A stretch of 64,000 nt of DNA from positions 3,678,096 through 3,742,095 of the forward strand of contig NZ_LT799418.1 of the NCBI RefSeq assembly GCF_900162725.1, read 5' to 3'. Made by a program: the position numbers and the translations under genes. The first letter of the stretch is position 1; the number at the start of each line of letters is the position of its first letter. This DNA is from Parabacteroides sp. Marseille-P3160. Lineage in GTDB: Bacteria; Bacteroidota; Bacteroidia; Bacteroidales; Tannerellaceae. The notes beneath the pieces are model-generated. The model was not told the origin of the DNA. It made no database searches and saw nothing but the letters and a program-made list of their open reading frames with translations. Of the stretch, positions 16,615 through 25,989 are shown piece by piece.

Positions 16615-18009
16615 TTACTTGCCGATACAAAAGTTTTTGAAAATATTGTGGAGGACTTGGTCGGTAGTAACTTCGCCTACAATATCGGAAAGATGATGGA
16701 TGCACTCGCGGGAATCCTGGCTGATGAAATCACCGGAAAGATCGTTTTGAAGACCGTCGAGGACACGTAGAATAGCGGCATGGGCCTTGGTAAGCGCTTC
16801 ATAATGCCGGACATTCGTAACGATGATATCGTCGGAACCTATTTCGGGAAGGGCTGCCGCTTTCAGTAACTCTCCCTGCAACAGATCGGTATTCCTCTTC
16901 TCTTTGGCTGAAATATAGAGGTGCACGGCATCTATTTCTTCTAAAAGTCCTTTCTTTTCTTCCAAAGCTTCCGGCGTGAGAAGATCGGATTTATTGAATA
17001 CCAGAATCGTTTTCTTGCCGGCTACCTTCGGCCCAATCACTTTGGCCAAGGCCTCTATCAAAGCGACGGAACTAGTCAGGTCGATGACCCAAAGCACGAT
17101 AGAGGCTTGCTCCAACTTCTGGAATGTACGTTCGATTCCGAGGGTTTCAATCCGGTCGGTCGTTTCCCGGATACCGGCGGTATCGATAAAACGGAAGGTT
17201 ATCCCGGAGAGATTGATCGTATCTTCAATCACATCCCGGGTGGTGCCGTGGATATCCGAAACAATCGCCCGCTCCTCTCCTACCAGCAAGTTCAAAAGCG
17301 TTGACTTCCCGGCATTCGTCTCTCCGATAATCGCCACCGGAATACCGTTCTTAACCGCATTCCCGATACTGAACGAATGCGCCAACCGGCCGATGACCCG
17401 CTCGATCTCATGTGCTAAAGCAAGCAACTGGGAGCGGTCGGCAAATTCGACATCTTCTTCCCCGAAATCGAGTTCCAGTTCGATAAGGGAAGTAAATTGC
17501 AACAATTGATCCCTCAGCCGCGCCAGTTCCTTACTGAAACCGCCCCGCATCTGGTTAAGGGCGAGCTTATGCATCCCCGCAGAAGTCGAGGCGATCAGGT
17601 CGGCCACCGCCTCGGCCTGACTCAAGTCCATCTTACCATTCAGAAAAGCGCGTTGCGTATATTCTCCGGGTGTTGCGCTCCGGCATCCGTTTTCAATCAA
17701 CAATTCCAAGATGCGTTGCTGGATATAGCCCGAACCATGGCACGTAATTTCCACCGTATCTTCACCCGTAAAGGAATGCGGCGCACGGAAAACGGCAGCG
17801 ACAACCTCGTCCACCGCCTCATTCCCTTGCCGGATTTGGCCGTAGCACAAGGTATACGGAGCCTGCGCACCCAGGCTTTTCTCCACGGTTTTGGCCTTAA
17901 ATATTCGATCACAGATTGTGAAGGCTTCGGCTCCGGAAACCCGGATGACAGCAATTCCCCCTATACCCGGAGCCGTAGAAACGGCACAGATCGTATCTTG
18001 ATTTATCAT
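16615..18009 (-). CDS. mnmE: tRNA uridine-5-carboxymethylaminomethyl modification GTPase MnmE
   Basis: This 464-residue GTPase works with MnmG to modify U34 of certain tRNAs. It has the N-terminal folate-binding domain (DTICAVSTAPGIGGIAVIRVSG), a helical domain, and an inserted G domain with G1 GETNAGKST, G2 GTTRD, G3 DTAG and G4 NKSD. It ends in the catalytic FCIGK. A promoter box TAAGTTTG at 18034-18041 places the transcription start near 18026, which excludes the upstream ATG at 18036 and supports MINQDTICAVS at 18009. Confidence 0.97.
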   Translation of the reverse strand: MINQDTICAVSTAPGIGGIAVIRVSGAEAFTICDRIFKAKTVEKSLGAQAPYTLCYGQIRQGNEAVDEVVAAVFRAPHSFTGEDTVEITCHGSGYIQQRILELLIENGCRSATPGEYTQRAFLNGKMDLSQAEAVADLIASTSAGMHKLALNQMRGGFSKELARLRDQLLQFTSLIELELDFGEEDVEFADRSQLLALAHEIERVIGRLAHSFSIGNAVKNGIPVAIIGETNAGKSTLLNLLVGEERAIVSDIHGTTRDVIEDTINLSGITFRFIDTAGIRETTDRIETLGIERTFQKLEQASIVLWVIDLTSSVALIEALAKVIGPKVAGKKTILVFNKSDLLTPEALEEKKGLLEEIDAVHLYISAKEKRNTDLLQGELLKAAALPEIGSDDIIVTNVRHYEALTKAHAAILRVLDGLQNDLSGDFISQDSRECIHHLSDIVGEVTTDQVLHNIFKNFCIGK

Positions 18010-18033
18010 AACCGAACTCTTATTTTGTTCGTA

Positions 18034-18041
18034 CAAACTTA
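18034..18041 (-). promoter_or_regulatory. Promoter -7 box of mnmE
   Basis: TAAGTTTG on the minus strand matches TAnnTTTG. Its place 25 bases upstream of the 18009 ATG decides the mnmE start. Confidence 0.5.
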
Positions 18042-18082
18042 ACTATTTTCTATTATTCTTTCACCAGATAAGTTGTTTTACT

Positions 18083-18090
18083 TAAATTTG
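18083..18090 (+). promoter_or_regulatory. Promoter -7 box of the plus-strand DUF3575/DUF3868 pair
   Basis: TAAATTTG matches TAnnTTTG and lies 28 bases before the ATG at 18118. It supports that start over the in-frame ATG at 18073, which lies upstream of the box. Confidence 0.5.
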
Positions 18091-18117
18091 TATCTTCATT
18101 TTACAAAGAAACGATTA

Positions 18118-18681
18118 ATGAAACGAACCATACTTCTCTTTTCTCTTTTGATTTACGCAGGTAATCTTTTCCCGCAAAGCATTGCGCTAAAGAATAATCT
18201 GTTATATAGTGCGACAGCCACTCCCAATCTCGGGTTGGAAATAGGAATCGCCAAACATTTCAGCGTCGATCTTACCGGAGGATACCATCCCTGGTCGTTC
18301 ACCCAAGACAAATCCCTGCAACACTGGATCGTTCAACCGGAGTTCCGCTATTGGTTTCTGGAACGTTTCGACGGACATTACCTGGGGTTCCATGCCCAAT
18401 ATGCGGATTATGACCTTTACGGTTTCGACCTGCCTTGGGGGATGGACAAGGAATACGCTTATGACGGACATGCCATAGGCGGCGGATTGTCTTACGGCTA
18501 TCATCTGTACCTCACCTCACGGTGGAATATGGAATTTACGATAGGCGGAGGATACAATCAATTCAGATATCTGAAATATACTATCAATAACCGGGGAGAG
18601 AAGGATCCTATCGGAGATTTTAAAAGAGATTATTTCGGATTGACTAAAATAGGCATTAGTCTCGTCTATCTTATCAAATAA
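18118..18681 (+). CDS. DUF3575 domain outer-membrane protein
   Basis: This 187-residue protein has a signal peptide (MKRTILLFSLLIYAGNLFPQS) and a DUF3575 body: ALKNNLLYSATATPNLGLEIG, HFSVDLTGGYHPWSF, HYLGFHAQYADY and a C-terminal GISLVYLIK strand. Alternating hydrophobic strands suggest an eight-stranded outer-membrane barrel. Members sit at the head of Bacteroidales fimbrial operons with a DUF3868 partner, as at 36153-36734 in this same window. Here only a short DUF3868 gene follows and there is no fimbrillin on this strand, so it is an orphan pair. Confidence 0.85.
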   Translation: MKRTILLFSLLIYAGNLFPQSIALKNNLLYSATATPNLGLEIGIAKHFSVDLTGGYHPWSFTQDKSLQHWIVQPEFRYWFLERFDGHYLGFHAQYADYDLYGFDLPWGMDKEYAYDGHAIGGGLSYGYHLYLTSRWNMEFTIGGGYNQFRYLKYTINNRGEKDPIGDFKRDYFGLTKIGISLVYLIK

Positions 18682-18691
18682 AAGCCAAGCC

Positions 18692-19198
18692 ATGAATCGT
18701 ATATTAAAGTTCTTTATCTATTCCGTGTTCCTACTTTCCGGACTGCCGCTTTCCGGACAAAACGTCTACCAGGGAATGGTATTTGCAAAACAGAACCGTG
18801 TCGAAGTAAGTCACGATACCTTATATTTCGATATGGATGTCAGCATCCATGGGCTAAAAGTCAATAGCCGTGAAAGCCTCTCCCTTTATCCGGTCCTTTA
18901 CCACGGAACGGATTCGTTGGAATTAGCGCCCATAATTCTTAACGGCGCGCATAAACTTCGGAAAATAAAGCGGGCTAAGGCACTGAAGGAAAAATACATC
19001 CTTGCGGAGAACGCATACGCAATGCTTAGCGACGATCCGACGATCAAACAGATTGTCGAATATAAGGATACGCTCCATTTTCAGCCTTGGATGAAGGAAG
19101 CGGGACTCAAACTCACCGGAAAGATCAAGGATCTGAGCGGAAAGACCATTCAAATATATACGAATATTTTAACCGAAAACCTGAAGCTTTCCGATTAA
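18692..19198 (+). CDS. Short DUF3868-like protein (N-terminal domain only)
   Basis: This 168-residue protein has a signal peptide ending at LPLSGQ, then a domain resembling the N-terminal half of the DUF3868/OmpA protein at 34673-36142. LELAPIILNGAHKLRK corresponds to LELPSVLVNGTRRHIL there, and LHFQPWMKEAGLKLTGK to TPYLAWLEEAPLSLEAR. The OmpA-like and TPR parts present in the larger protein are absent; it stops after LKLSD. It could be a naturally short relative or a gene that lost its C-terminal half. It follows DUF3575 by 10 bases. Confidence 0.7.
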   Translation: MNRILKFFIYSVFLLSGLPLSGQNVYQGMVFAKQNRVEVSHDTLYFDMDVSIHGLKVNSRESLSLYPVLYHGTDSLELAPIILNGAHKLRKIKRAKALKEKYILAENAYAMLSDDPTIKQIVEYKDTLHFQPWMKEAGLKLTGKIKDLSGKTIQIYTNILTENLKLSD

Positions 19199-19211
19199 AC
19201 AAAATGCGAGA

Positions 19212-19241
19212 GACAAGCAGTCTATACAATAGAGACTTGTC
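19212..19241. terminator. Hairpin between convergent genes, possible terminator
   Basis: A two-tier stem, GACAAG/CTTGTC with an inner TCTAT/ATAGA, lies between the short DUF3868 gene and the end of the convergent T9SS protein. There is no T run on the plus side and only a loose TTTTGTTT on the minus side. Confidence 0.4.
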
Positions 19242-19268
19242 CCCCGGCTTAAGAGAATATATACACAC

Positions 19269-22200
19269 TTAATAAACGCTAATCTTTGCTGTCTTACTGT
19301 AATGAAGGCTTTTGGCCTGAACAATATAAAGACCGTTCGGCAGGCTTCCCGGCGTATTGATATACGCGGAAGACATCTTGCTTACCGGCTTTTTCAGAAG
19401 AACCCTGCCCGCAATATCGTAGACAACGACGACACAATCCTCATCCGACAAATTCGTTACATAAATCGCACTATTTACAGAGAGAAGCTCTATGAGCGAA
19501 GAAGCTCCGACACCTGTTTCCTTTAAGCCGGACGTGATCACAAAACGATCGTTGAAAGCTACCTTTACTCCTGAAATCATATATTCGGCACTGTCGCGTA
19601 CCGCATAATTATTGCCGGTTACCCGGTCATACAGGAACAAATTACGGGCTTCCACGTCCGGCGTGACTGACAGGTTTAGCGTATAGCTGTCGTCATTGTC
19701 CGGCTTCAATCCGATCTTTGTGCCGTCAAATTCCGGTACGGTAGCTACCTGATATTTCTCACCGCCTTCCCCGGAAACATAAAGCTGCACAAGGCCGCCT
19801 TCTTCTATTTTATATCCATCCCATCCGTTGTCAAAACTACGGGTTGAGACGCCATTTTCGAACAACCAAACACGGTCCACGGAGGTCGTACCGACCGCCT
19901 CCAATACAATATGCGGCAATTGATCCGTTTCCTTTTTCCCGGAACGCCACGCCGTGCCGTCAAACATCTCGTTTTTTTCTAATTCATGATAATTTAAATT
20001 CAGGGAACCGCCTGCCCCTGCATTAATCATAAAGGTATGCATGGATGGTATCTGCCCGGGTAGTTCACCTTGACCAGCCAGATTAAAGGGTACAGCAGTA
20101 TATTGCCCGCTTTTCGTACCGGTTTCTACTGTGCCGTTCAACTTGCGCCATTCATCCCGTGTACCTGTATTAAAGAGATAAACCGTTTTCTCTCCCCCCG
20201 ACCATGCGTTAAAGTCTATGGCCGCCTCTGAAATCGGTATAGCCGCCGTATAGGAGTTTCCGATCAGATTGATACCGAAATAATTCACCCCGGCGGTTCG
20301 AGTCAACTCGACAGAAGCGTTTCCCACATTTAACGTTCCGGAGAAGTTATAAATATGTTCCGGCTCTGTCGTTGAGGCGTCGGCTATCTCATAGCCGGTA
20401 AAAGCGGTCAGCGGAGATGCCGGACTGATCCATTTATTCCCGTTTGTCGGTTCCGACCATTCATTTACCGTTTCGACCGTCGAAGCAGAATAAGGAAACG
20501 CCGAGGATTGCACCGGAATGCCAAAATACTGCCAAGATTGAGGATAAAATCCGCAATCGCATTTGTGGGCTTTATTATAAAACTCGACCGTGGCTTGGAC
20601 ATTTTGATTATTTTCAGCATTATCAAATATCAATGTTCCGGTAGGTTCAGTAGGATCGGATTTTACAACAATCGTACCACCAGAAGGATTTTCGTCTTGT
20701 ACCGTTCCGTAGATAGTAAGTTGGTTACCGGTGGTAATGACCAGATTTTTATCAGAAGCATTGATCAGGTCTCGGATCTCTCGATCTTTATCTATATACA
20801 GGTCGTTTTCCGCTGCTTTTCCGTAATTGTCAACCGTAGCAAATTCCACATCGTCATCTTTCGTCTCAGGAATATTCCCTGCCGTCCAATTGCTTTCGAC
20901 ATTCCAATCCGTACTGGTTTCCGTACCCATCCAGTAATTTTTTGACAAACCAAACCGTACATCAGTGATATGCGGACTGTCGGCATTAGCATATTTTATC
21001 GGAATAGCAAGATTGGCATTAGGACGGGTTGCTTCGATACCTGTTCCCATAGCATTACCTGTTCCGTATCCGTCGGCAATCATAATCCACGCTGCAGGAA
21101 GTGACGCTCCGGTGGGAGGAGTAGAACCTGAGACATTTTGGGTACTGATTAACAACTGGTATTCCGTATCTTTCCCAAGAAGGATCACAGGAAACTTAAA
21201 TGTACCGTCGTTCGCCACTAATTGCCTTGCAACAATCCTTTCATTCTGATCAATGATATATGCATATAAATTGGAAGAATTCAATGTTCCTATGCCAATC
21301 CCGTCTATAACCCCGTCGAATACATTCGTATCATGATAGACCCTACCTTCGAGAGAAGCGGAAATCGTATTGGATTCAATAAAAAATCCCCCGCCGCCCA
21401 TAAAGTCCAACCCGCCAGCGGTACCATTTGTAGTAGTAGGAACATTTGTTAATCCTATCAAATCATTGTTTGCGTCGACATCATCCGGGAATATTGAAAT
21501 GCCATATATGATCTGTCCTGCTGTGACACCTAATTTAGATAACGTAATAAAATCACCTGCTATCGTTTGTGAATCTAAATCTTGATCAGGTTTTATATCA
21601 TTGTCTCCCGAATTATTTCCCTTCTGAAATACTGTGGATGTAACATTCAAGGTCGTTTGCCCAAAATTAGTCTTCAACCTGGCGATTAAATTTCCGAGTC
21701 CTGAAACTTTGGAGGTTTCATCAAGTTCCGTAATTACAGCGACCTTATAGTTGTCATTCCCATTTCGTTCCATCAAAAGCATACCTACGCGGTCAAGAGG
21801 TATCCCCGCGGGAACAACAATCCCTCCATCCAAAATAAGATCCACTCGTTCCACATTATTGCGGGTCATTCCGTCATTATTCGAAAAAATATTATCAACT
21901 CCCCGGTTAAGCACATAACTATTGATAAGATCTTCAAGATTATCTATATATTCCGCTTTAAAATAATGAATATTATTCTGCACGCCGCTTTTTTCAAAAA
22001 AACCGGTAAACTTGTTCAGATTAGTAATGCCATTAGCCGGTTTCCGATTAATAACGATGCGGGTATAGGGTCTTGTCGGATCGGTCTTAGGCATCGCTTT
22101 ATACGTTAGACCATTATATGTAAAGTCTACAAGAATGGGATGTGTCGCTTGTGTGTTGTTAGAATTACGTCCGAAGCGTAACGTATAAGTATTACCTGTC

Positions 22201-22373
22201 GGATAATTATTGCCATAACCCTGACGATTTACTATTTCCGTATATTGGGCGTTTTCATACCTTATGCCAAATCCACTGGGAGTTTGCGTCCACCCTTCAG
22301 AGCACCACCCCAATATGGTGAAGAAAAAGAAAAACCGCAAAACAGGCCATGGACAAACAGAAAACTTACCCAT
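19269..22373 (-). CDS. Large T9SS-exported surface protein C (unrecognised N-terminus, shared C-terminal module)
   Basis: This 1034-residue protein has a signal peptide (FFFFFTILGWCSEGWTQ). It has a long unrecognised N-terminal region with Asn-rich stretches and a probable carboxypeptidase-regulatory-like fold (ASLEGRVYHDTNVFDGVIDG). From about residue 476 it carries the module shared with its two neighbours. Landmarks are NYWMG, SNWTAGNIP, DLYIDKDREIRDLINASDKN, CDCGFYPQSWQYFGIPVQSS, GINLIGNSYTAAIPIS and VWLFENG. It ends in a T9SS type A sorting domain (VVVYDIAGRVLLKKPVSK, LPNGLYIVQA, KISVY), so it should be exported and attached at the cell surface. The start at 22373 (MGKFSV) is chosen because it places the signal peptide at the N-terminus. 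Confidence 0.8.
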   Translation of the reverse strand: MGKFSVCPWPVLRFFFFFTILGWCSEGWTQTPSGFGIRYENAQYTEIVNRQGYGNNYPTGNTYTLRFGRNSNNTQATHPILVDFTYNGLTYKAMPKTDPTRPYTRIVINRKPANGITNLNKFTGFFEKSGVQNNIHYFKAEYIDNLEDLINSYVLNRGVDNIFSNNDGMTRNNVERVDLILDGGIVVPAGIPLDRVGMLLMERNGNDNYKVAVITELDETSKVSGLGNLIARLKTNFGQTTLNVTSTVFQKGNNSGDNDIKPDQDLDSQTIAGDFITLSKLGVTAGQIIYGISIFPDDVDANNDLIGLTNVPTTTNGTAGGLDFMGGGGFFIESNTISASLEGRVYHDTNVFDGVIDGIGIGTLNSSNLYAYIIDQNERIVARQLVANDGTFKFPVILLGKDTEYQLLISTQNVSGSTPPTGASLPAAWIMIADGYGTGNAMGTGIEATRPNANLAIPIKYANADSPHITDVRFGLSKNYWMGTETSTDWNVESNWTAGNIPETKDDDVEFATVDNYGKAAENDLYIDKDREIRDLINASDKNLVITTGNQLTIYGTVQDENPSGGTIVVKSDPTEPTGTLIFDNAENNQNVQATVEFYNKAHKCDCGFYPQSWQYFGIPVQSSAFPYSASTVETVNEWSEPTNGNKWISPASPLTAFTGYEIADASTTEPEHIYNFSGTLNVGNASVELTRTAGVNYFGINLIGNSYTAAIPISEAAIDFNAWSGGEKTVYLFNTGTRDEWRKLNGTVETGTKSGQYTAVPFNLAGQGELPGQIPSMHTFMINAGAGGSLNLNYHELEKNEMFDGTAWRSGKKETDQLPHIVLEAVGTTSVDRVWLFENGVSTRSFDNGWDGYKIEEGGLVQLYVSGEGGEKYQVATVPEFDGTKIGLKPDNDDSYTLNLSVTPDVEARNLFLYDRVTGNNYAVRDSAEYMISGVKVAFNDRFVITSGLKETGVGASSLIELLSVNSAIYVTNLSDEDCVVVVYDIAGRVLLKKPVSKMSSAYINTPGSLPNGLYIVQAKSLHYSKTAKISVY

Positions 22374-22420
22374 ATTATCTTTATTTTTTCGAATCAATTT
22401 TATTATAAGACCAATCACCA

Positions 22421-25400
22421 TCACCGTACTAATACCCGCTTCGTCTCGTTGAGCGATTTTTCGCCGCGCACTTTGACGATATACACGCCTTGTGTCAGGC
22501 GGCTCGAAGCGCCGATGATTCCGGAATCCCCGCGGGAGACGGATTGCATCGCTACCAGTTTGCCCAAAACATTATATACCGATACTGTACAATCTTCTTC
22601 CGAATGATTAGCTATAGTGATTACATTATTAGCAACATACACATCGACTTCCGGCGCAGCCAACTTTTCATTGGAAACAGGAGCGCCCGTTTCCACCTCA
22701 AAACGGTCTTTTTGCAAAACGCCGCCCCCCGTTACCGTATATTCCGCGCCGTTCCGGATAGCATACCTTTGGTTCGTCAACAGATCCCTCAGATAAAGAT
22801 TACGGGCCTCCACGCCGGAGGTAACCGCAAAGTCCAACGTATAGCTTTCCCGCTTGTCTGTCGAAAGTCCGAACGTTACACCCTGCAACTGAGGCACCGT
22901 AGCAACCTGGTATCGCTCGTTCTCTTCGCCGTTGACATAGATCTGGACAATGCCGTCCTCTTCTATTTTATATCCGTCCCAACCATTGTCGAAACCGGCG
23001 GTAGTGCCGGGCATCTCAAACAGCCATACCCGGTCGGCCGAAGAACTTCCAATCACATCCATCACGATATATTCCGGCTTCAGTTCCGTAGACCGCGTCA
23101 CTTCCGCCGATCGCCAGACCACACCGTTTACGAAGTCGTTTTCCTTTAATTCACCGTATTTCAGCGTCAACGTTCCGTTCTCCGCAGCGTTTACCATAAA
23201 TGTATGCATGGAAGGAATACGGTCAGGTAGTCCGCCCGTTCCACCCGTATTCAAAGGTACAGCCTGATATTGTCCCGATTCCGTACCGGTTTTGATAGAG
23301 CCATCCAATTTGTGCCATTGGTCACGGGTACCCGTATTAAACAAATAAACCGTCTCGTCACTGTTCGCCCATGAAGAAAATTGTATTGCATCTTGTGAAA
23401 TCGGAATGGCCGCCGTATAGGAATTTCCGATCAGGTTGATGCCGGAATAATTCACACCGGAAGTTTTTGTTAGCGGTATGGTGACATCACCCACATTCAA
23501 CGTACCTGTAAAATTATACTTGGTAGATGGTGTCACGGTAGAAGTACTCGTGATTTCATATCCTTTGAATGAAACCAACGGTGAAGTAGGAATAATCCAC
23601 TTGTTACCGTTCGTAGGTTCCGACCATTCATTTACCGTTTCGACCGTCGGAACAGAATAAGGAAACACCGAGGATTGCACCGGAATGCCGAAATATTGCC
23701 AAGAATTGCGATAGAATCCGCAATCGGCACATTGGTATGCTTTACTATAAAATTCGACGGTAGCTTTTACCAATTTATTAACTCCGTAATTGGGATTGAG
23801 AATCAACGAGCCGGTAGCTTTTGAATTATCGGTTGTGGTTTGTATAAGAACTTTTGCCGGATTGTCTTTATCTTGGATGGTTACCGTGCCGTTTACTGAT
23901 AACGCGTTGCCGGGGGTAATCACCAGATTCTTGTCGGAGGCGTTGACCAGGTTTCCGATAGTGCGGTCCATATCCAAATACAAATCATTTATTGCCGCCG
24001 TTCCGTAATTTGCCACGGTAGCGAATTCCACATTTTCCCCTGTGGCAGGAATCTTTTTTGCCGTCCAATTGTCAGATGTACCCCAGTCAGTAGTTTTATT
24101 CGCCGTACCACCCATCCAGTAATTCGGCAGGGATAAGGTAGCGCTGCTCCAATTATTATCTTTGGTCGTTTCTATTATGGAAGTTCCTCCTTGTACTCCC
24201 ACTTTATTTGTCCAGGAAGTACCCGTAGCAGTCGTTTTTTTCTTTACTTTTATGGTAATGGGAGGGTATTCACCGGTAGAGGGTAAAACATCCGTACGGG
24301 TAAATGTATATATGTTTCCATTAATAGTAGGGTTCCCCCATCCTTCACCTGTAGTTCCAACAACGTCCAATCCATCGGGAATGGTATCAGTAACAGTTAC
24401 GCTCCTGTTATTGCTACCACTTGATGCTCTTTTGTCGTCATTACCCAAATTAGCTACCCGTATGGTGAATGTATTCCCATTGGCGGGATTGACAATCCCG
24501 TTATTATCGACCGTTTTGATAATGGCAAGATCAATATTGGGAGAAAGGACATTGGTTATCGTCTCGGCATAGTTGTTATTCAGATCCTCGTCCGTTATTC
24601 CGCTGGGAGAGGGGTCGATACTGACGGTATTTTTCAGTAATCCTCCCACCGGCCTGTTTTTGACGGTTCCCTGCACCGTAAAACTAGCCGAACTGTTTGC
24701 CGCCATAGTCAAGTCGGCGGAAAAAGAATTTCCATGGTTAACAATATTGCTTGCCGTATTTTCATTTGAATTTCCTTTATTGAAAGTAATTCCTGTAATT
24801 TCGAAATCGTCTGTTGAAACGGTACTCCCGTCTGCGATCTTTATAATATCTTCCAGTTTGATACCGGTAAGTTTTGCAGGTGTGTCGTTATCAACGTTTA
24901 CCGTATAGGTAAGCACATTGCCCGGTAAGATATTGGCTTTATCTACCGCCTTGGTAACCCGTACATTACCGGGGGTGGTAATAAGTATATTCCGTATTTC
25001 ATGATAGTTGATCCCTCCGCCCGTAGAAGCGGCAAAACCCAGTTTCAACAAATCGGGCGGTACATCTTCCGTCTGATAAGATAACAGAGTTATGTCCGCC
25101 CCCCCCGGAGAGGTTGCCCATTTCACCGTAATATCGTATTTTCTTTCAGTTATTCCTTTTACCGGTGTAATGACTATTTTAACTTTCCGATAAAAAGTAT
25201 TATCATCAGGACGCGAAGAAACACCTGACTTATAATAATCAACCGATTGGGTACTATTGTCAAATCTGCCCACCCCAAGCCACTTATGAGTCAAATATTT
25301 CCAGCTTTCCTTATAATTACCTTCACCTCTATCCGGTCCTCTCAAAACAATAGAATTAGGATAAAGATTGTTATCAGGTGCTGGTCCCGGTGCGCCTCCG

Positions 25401-25942
25401 TGCCGCGATTCCCCGTTATTCGCGAAGTTCCCGTATTCGTCAATACCTATTCCTATGTATGCTCCGGCAAGCCCGTTATTATCGGTATCTCTATTAGCAT
25501 ATCCTAATGAACCACCGTACATCCCAATCTTGAATTCCGGCACGGTGGCATCAAACAAGAACACGGAAAAACCATCTGCTCCGCCATACGTGTTATCAGG
25601 GACAGTTCTCCATGACTTATATTCGAATTCGACATATATTCCTAAAGTAGAAGGGAACGACGTATTGATATAAGCGTATCCAGCCCTATCCGTTTTATCT
25701 TCCGTAAGGCGTAGCCATCCGTCGTTTACCGGATCAATAAGGTTTCCGTTAATGATTTTGCCGGAGGTAAGGTAAGCGTTTTTAGTAGGGTCCGAACTAC
25801 GTCCACTCACAATAATATTGCTACCAACACTACTACCCCTGAAATTCTCGGTAATAGTGAACTGGGCTTTCGCATCCGGAATAAAAATAAAACCGGACAG
25901 AATTGTAACTAAAATCAAAAATACACGAAAGGTCTTATTCAT
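22421..25942 (-). CDS. Large T9SS-exported surface protein B (lectin-like, DUF11 repeats, shared C-terminal module)
   Basis: This 1173-residue protein has a signal peptide (ILVTILSGFIFIPDAKAQ). Residues about 30-320 look like an L-type lectin fold (GGADGFSVFLFDA, GLAGAYIGIGIDEYGNF, HEIRNILITT), suggesting carbohydrate binding. Two DUF11-like Ig repeats follow (VTKAVDKANILPGNVLTYTV and IIKTVDNNGIVNP). From about residue 605 the module shared with proteins A and C begins at NYWMGG, including CADCGFYRNSWQYFGIPVQ. It ends in a T9SS sorting domain (VSVYNVLGKLVAMQSVSRG, LTQGVYIVKVRGE, TKRVLVR). It lies 47 bases before protein C and 47 after protein A, so the three are probably one transcript. Confidence 0.85.
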   Translation of the reverse strand: MNKTFRVFLILVTILSGFIFIPDAKAQFTITENFRGSSVGSNIIVSGRSSDPTKNAYLTSGKIINGNLIDPVNDGWLRLTEDKTDRAGYAYINTSFPSTLGIYVEFEYKSWRTVPDNTYGGADGFSVFLFDATVPEFKIGMYGGSLGYANRDTDNNGLAGAYIGIGIDEYGNFANNGESRHGGAPGPAPDNNLYPNSIVLRGPDRGEGNYKESWKYLTHKWLGVGRFDNSTQSVDYYKSGVSSRPDDNTFYRKVKIVITPVKGITERKYDITVKWATSPGGADITLLSYQTEDVPPDLLKLGFAASTGGGINYHEIRNILITTPGNVRVTKAVDKANILPGNVLTYTVNVDNDTPAKLTGIKLEDIIKIADGSTVSTDDFEITGITFNKGNSNENTASNIVNHGNSFSADLTMAANSSASFTVQGTVKNRPVGGLLKNTVSIDPSPSGITDEDLNNNYAETITNVLSPNIDLAIIKTVDNNGIVNPANGNTFTIRVANLGNDDKRASSGSNNRSVTVTDTIPDGLDVVGTTGEGWGNPTINGNIYTFTRTDVLPSTGEYPPITIKVKKKTTATGTSWTNKVGVQGGTSIIETTKDNNWSSATLSLPNYWMGGTANKTTDWGTSDNWTAKKIPATGENVEFATVANYGTAAINDLYLDMDRTIGNLVNASDKNLVITPGNALSVNGTVTIQDKDNPAKVLIQTTTDNSKATGSLILNPNYGVNKLVKATVEFYSKAYQCADCGFYRNSWQYFGIPVQSSVFPYSVPTVETVNEWSEPTNGNKWIIPTSPLVSFKGYEITSTSTVTPSTKYNFTGTLNVGDVTIPLTKTSGVNYSGINLIGNSYTAAIPISQDAIQFSSWANSDETVYLFNTGTRDQWHKLDGSIKTGTESGQYQAVPLNTGGTGGLPDRIPSMHTFMVNAAENGTLTLKYGELKENDFVNGVVWRSAEVTRSTELKPEYIVMDVIGSSSADRVWLFEMPGTTAGFDNGWDGYKIEEDGIVQIYVNGEENERYQVATVPQLQGVTFGLSTDKRESYTLDFAVTSGVEARNLYLRDLLTNQRYAIRNGAEYTVTGGGVLQKDRFEVETGAPVSNEKLAAPEVDVYVANNVITIANHSEEDCTVSVYNVLGKLVAMQSVSRGDSGIIGASSRLTQGVYIVKVRGEKSLNETKRVLVR

Positions 25943-25989
25943 TTTTTCTCAACTTCATAAAAGCATCTTTTTCAATCGAGCGGGTAACA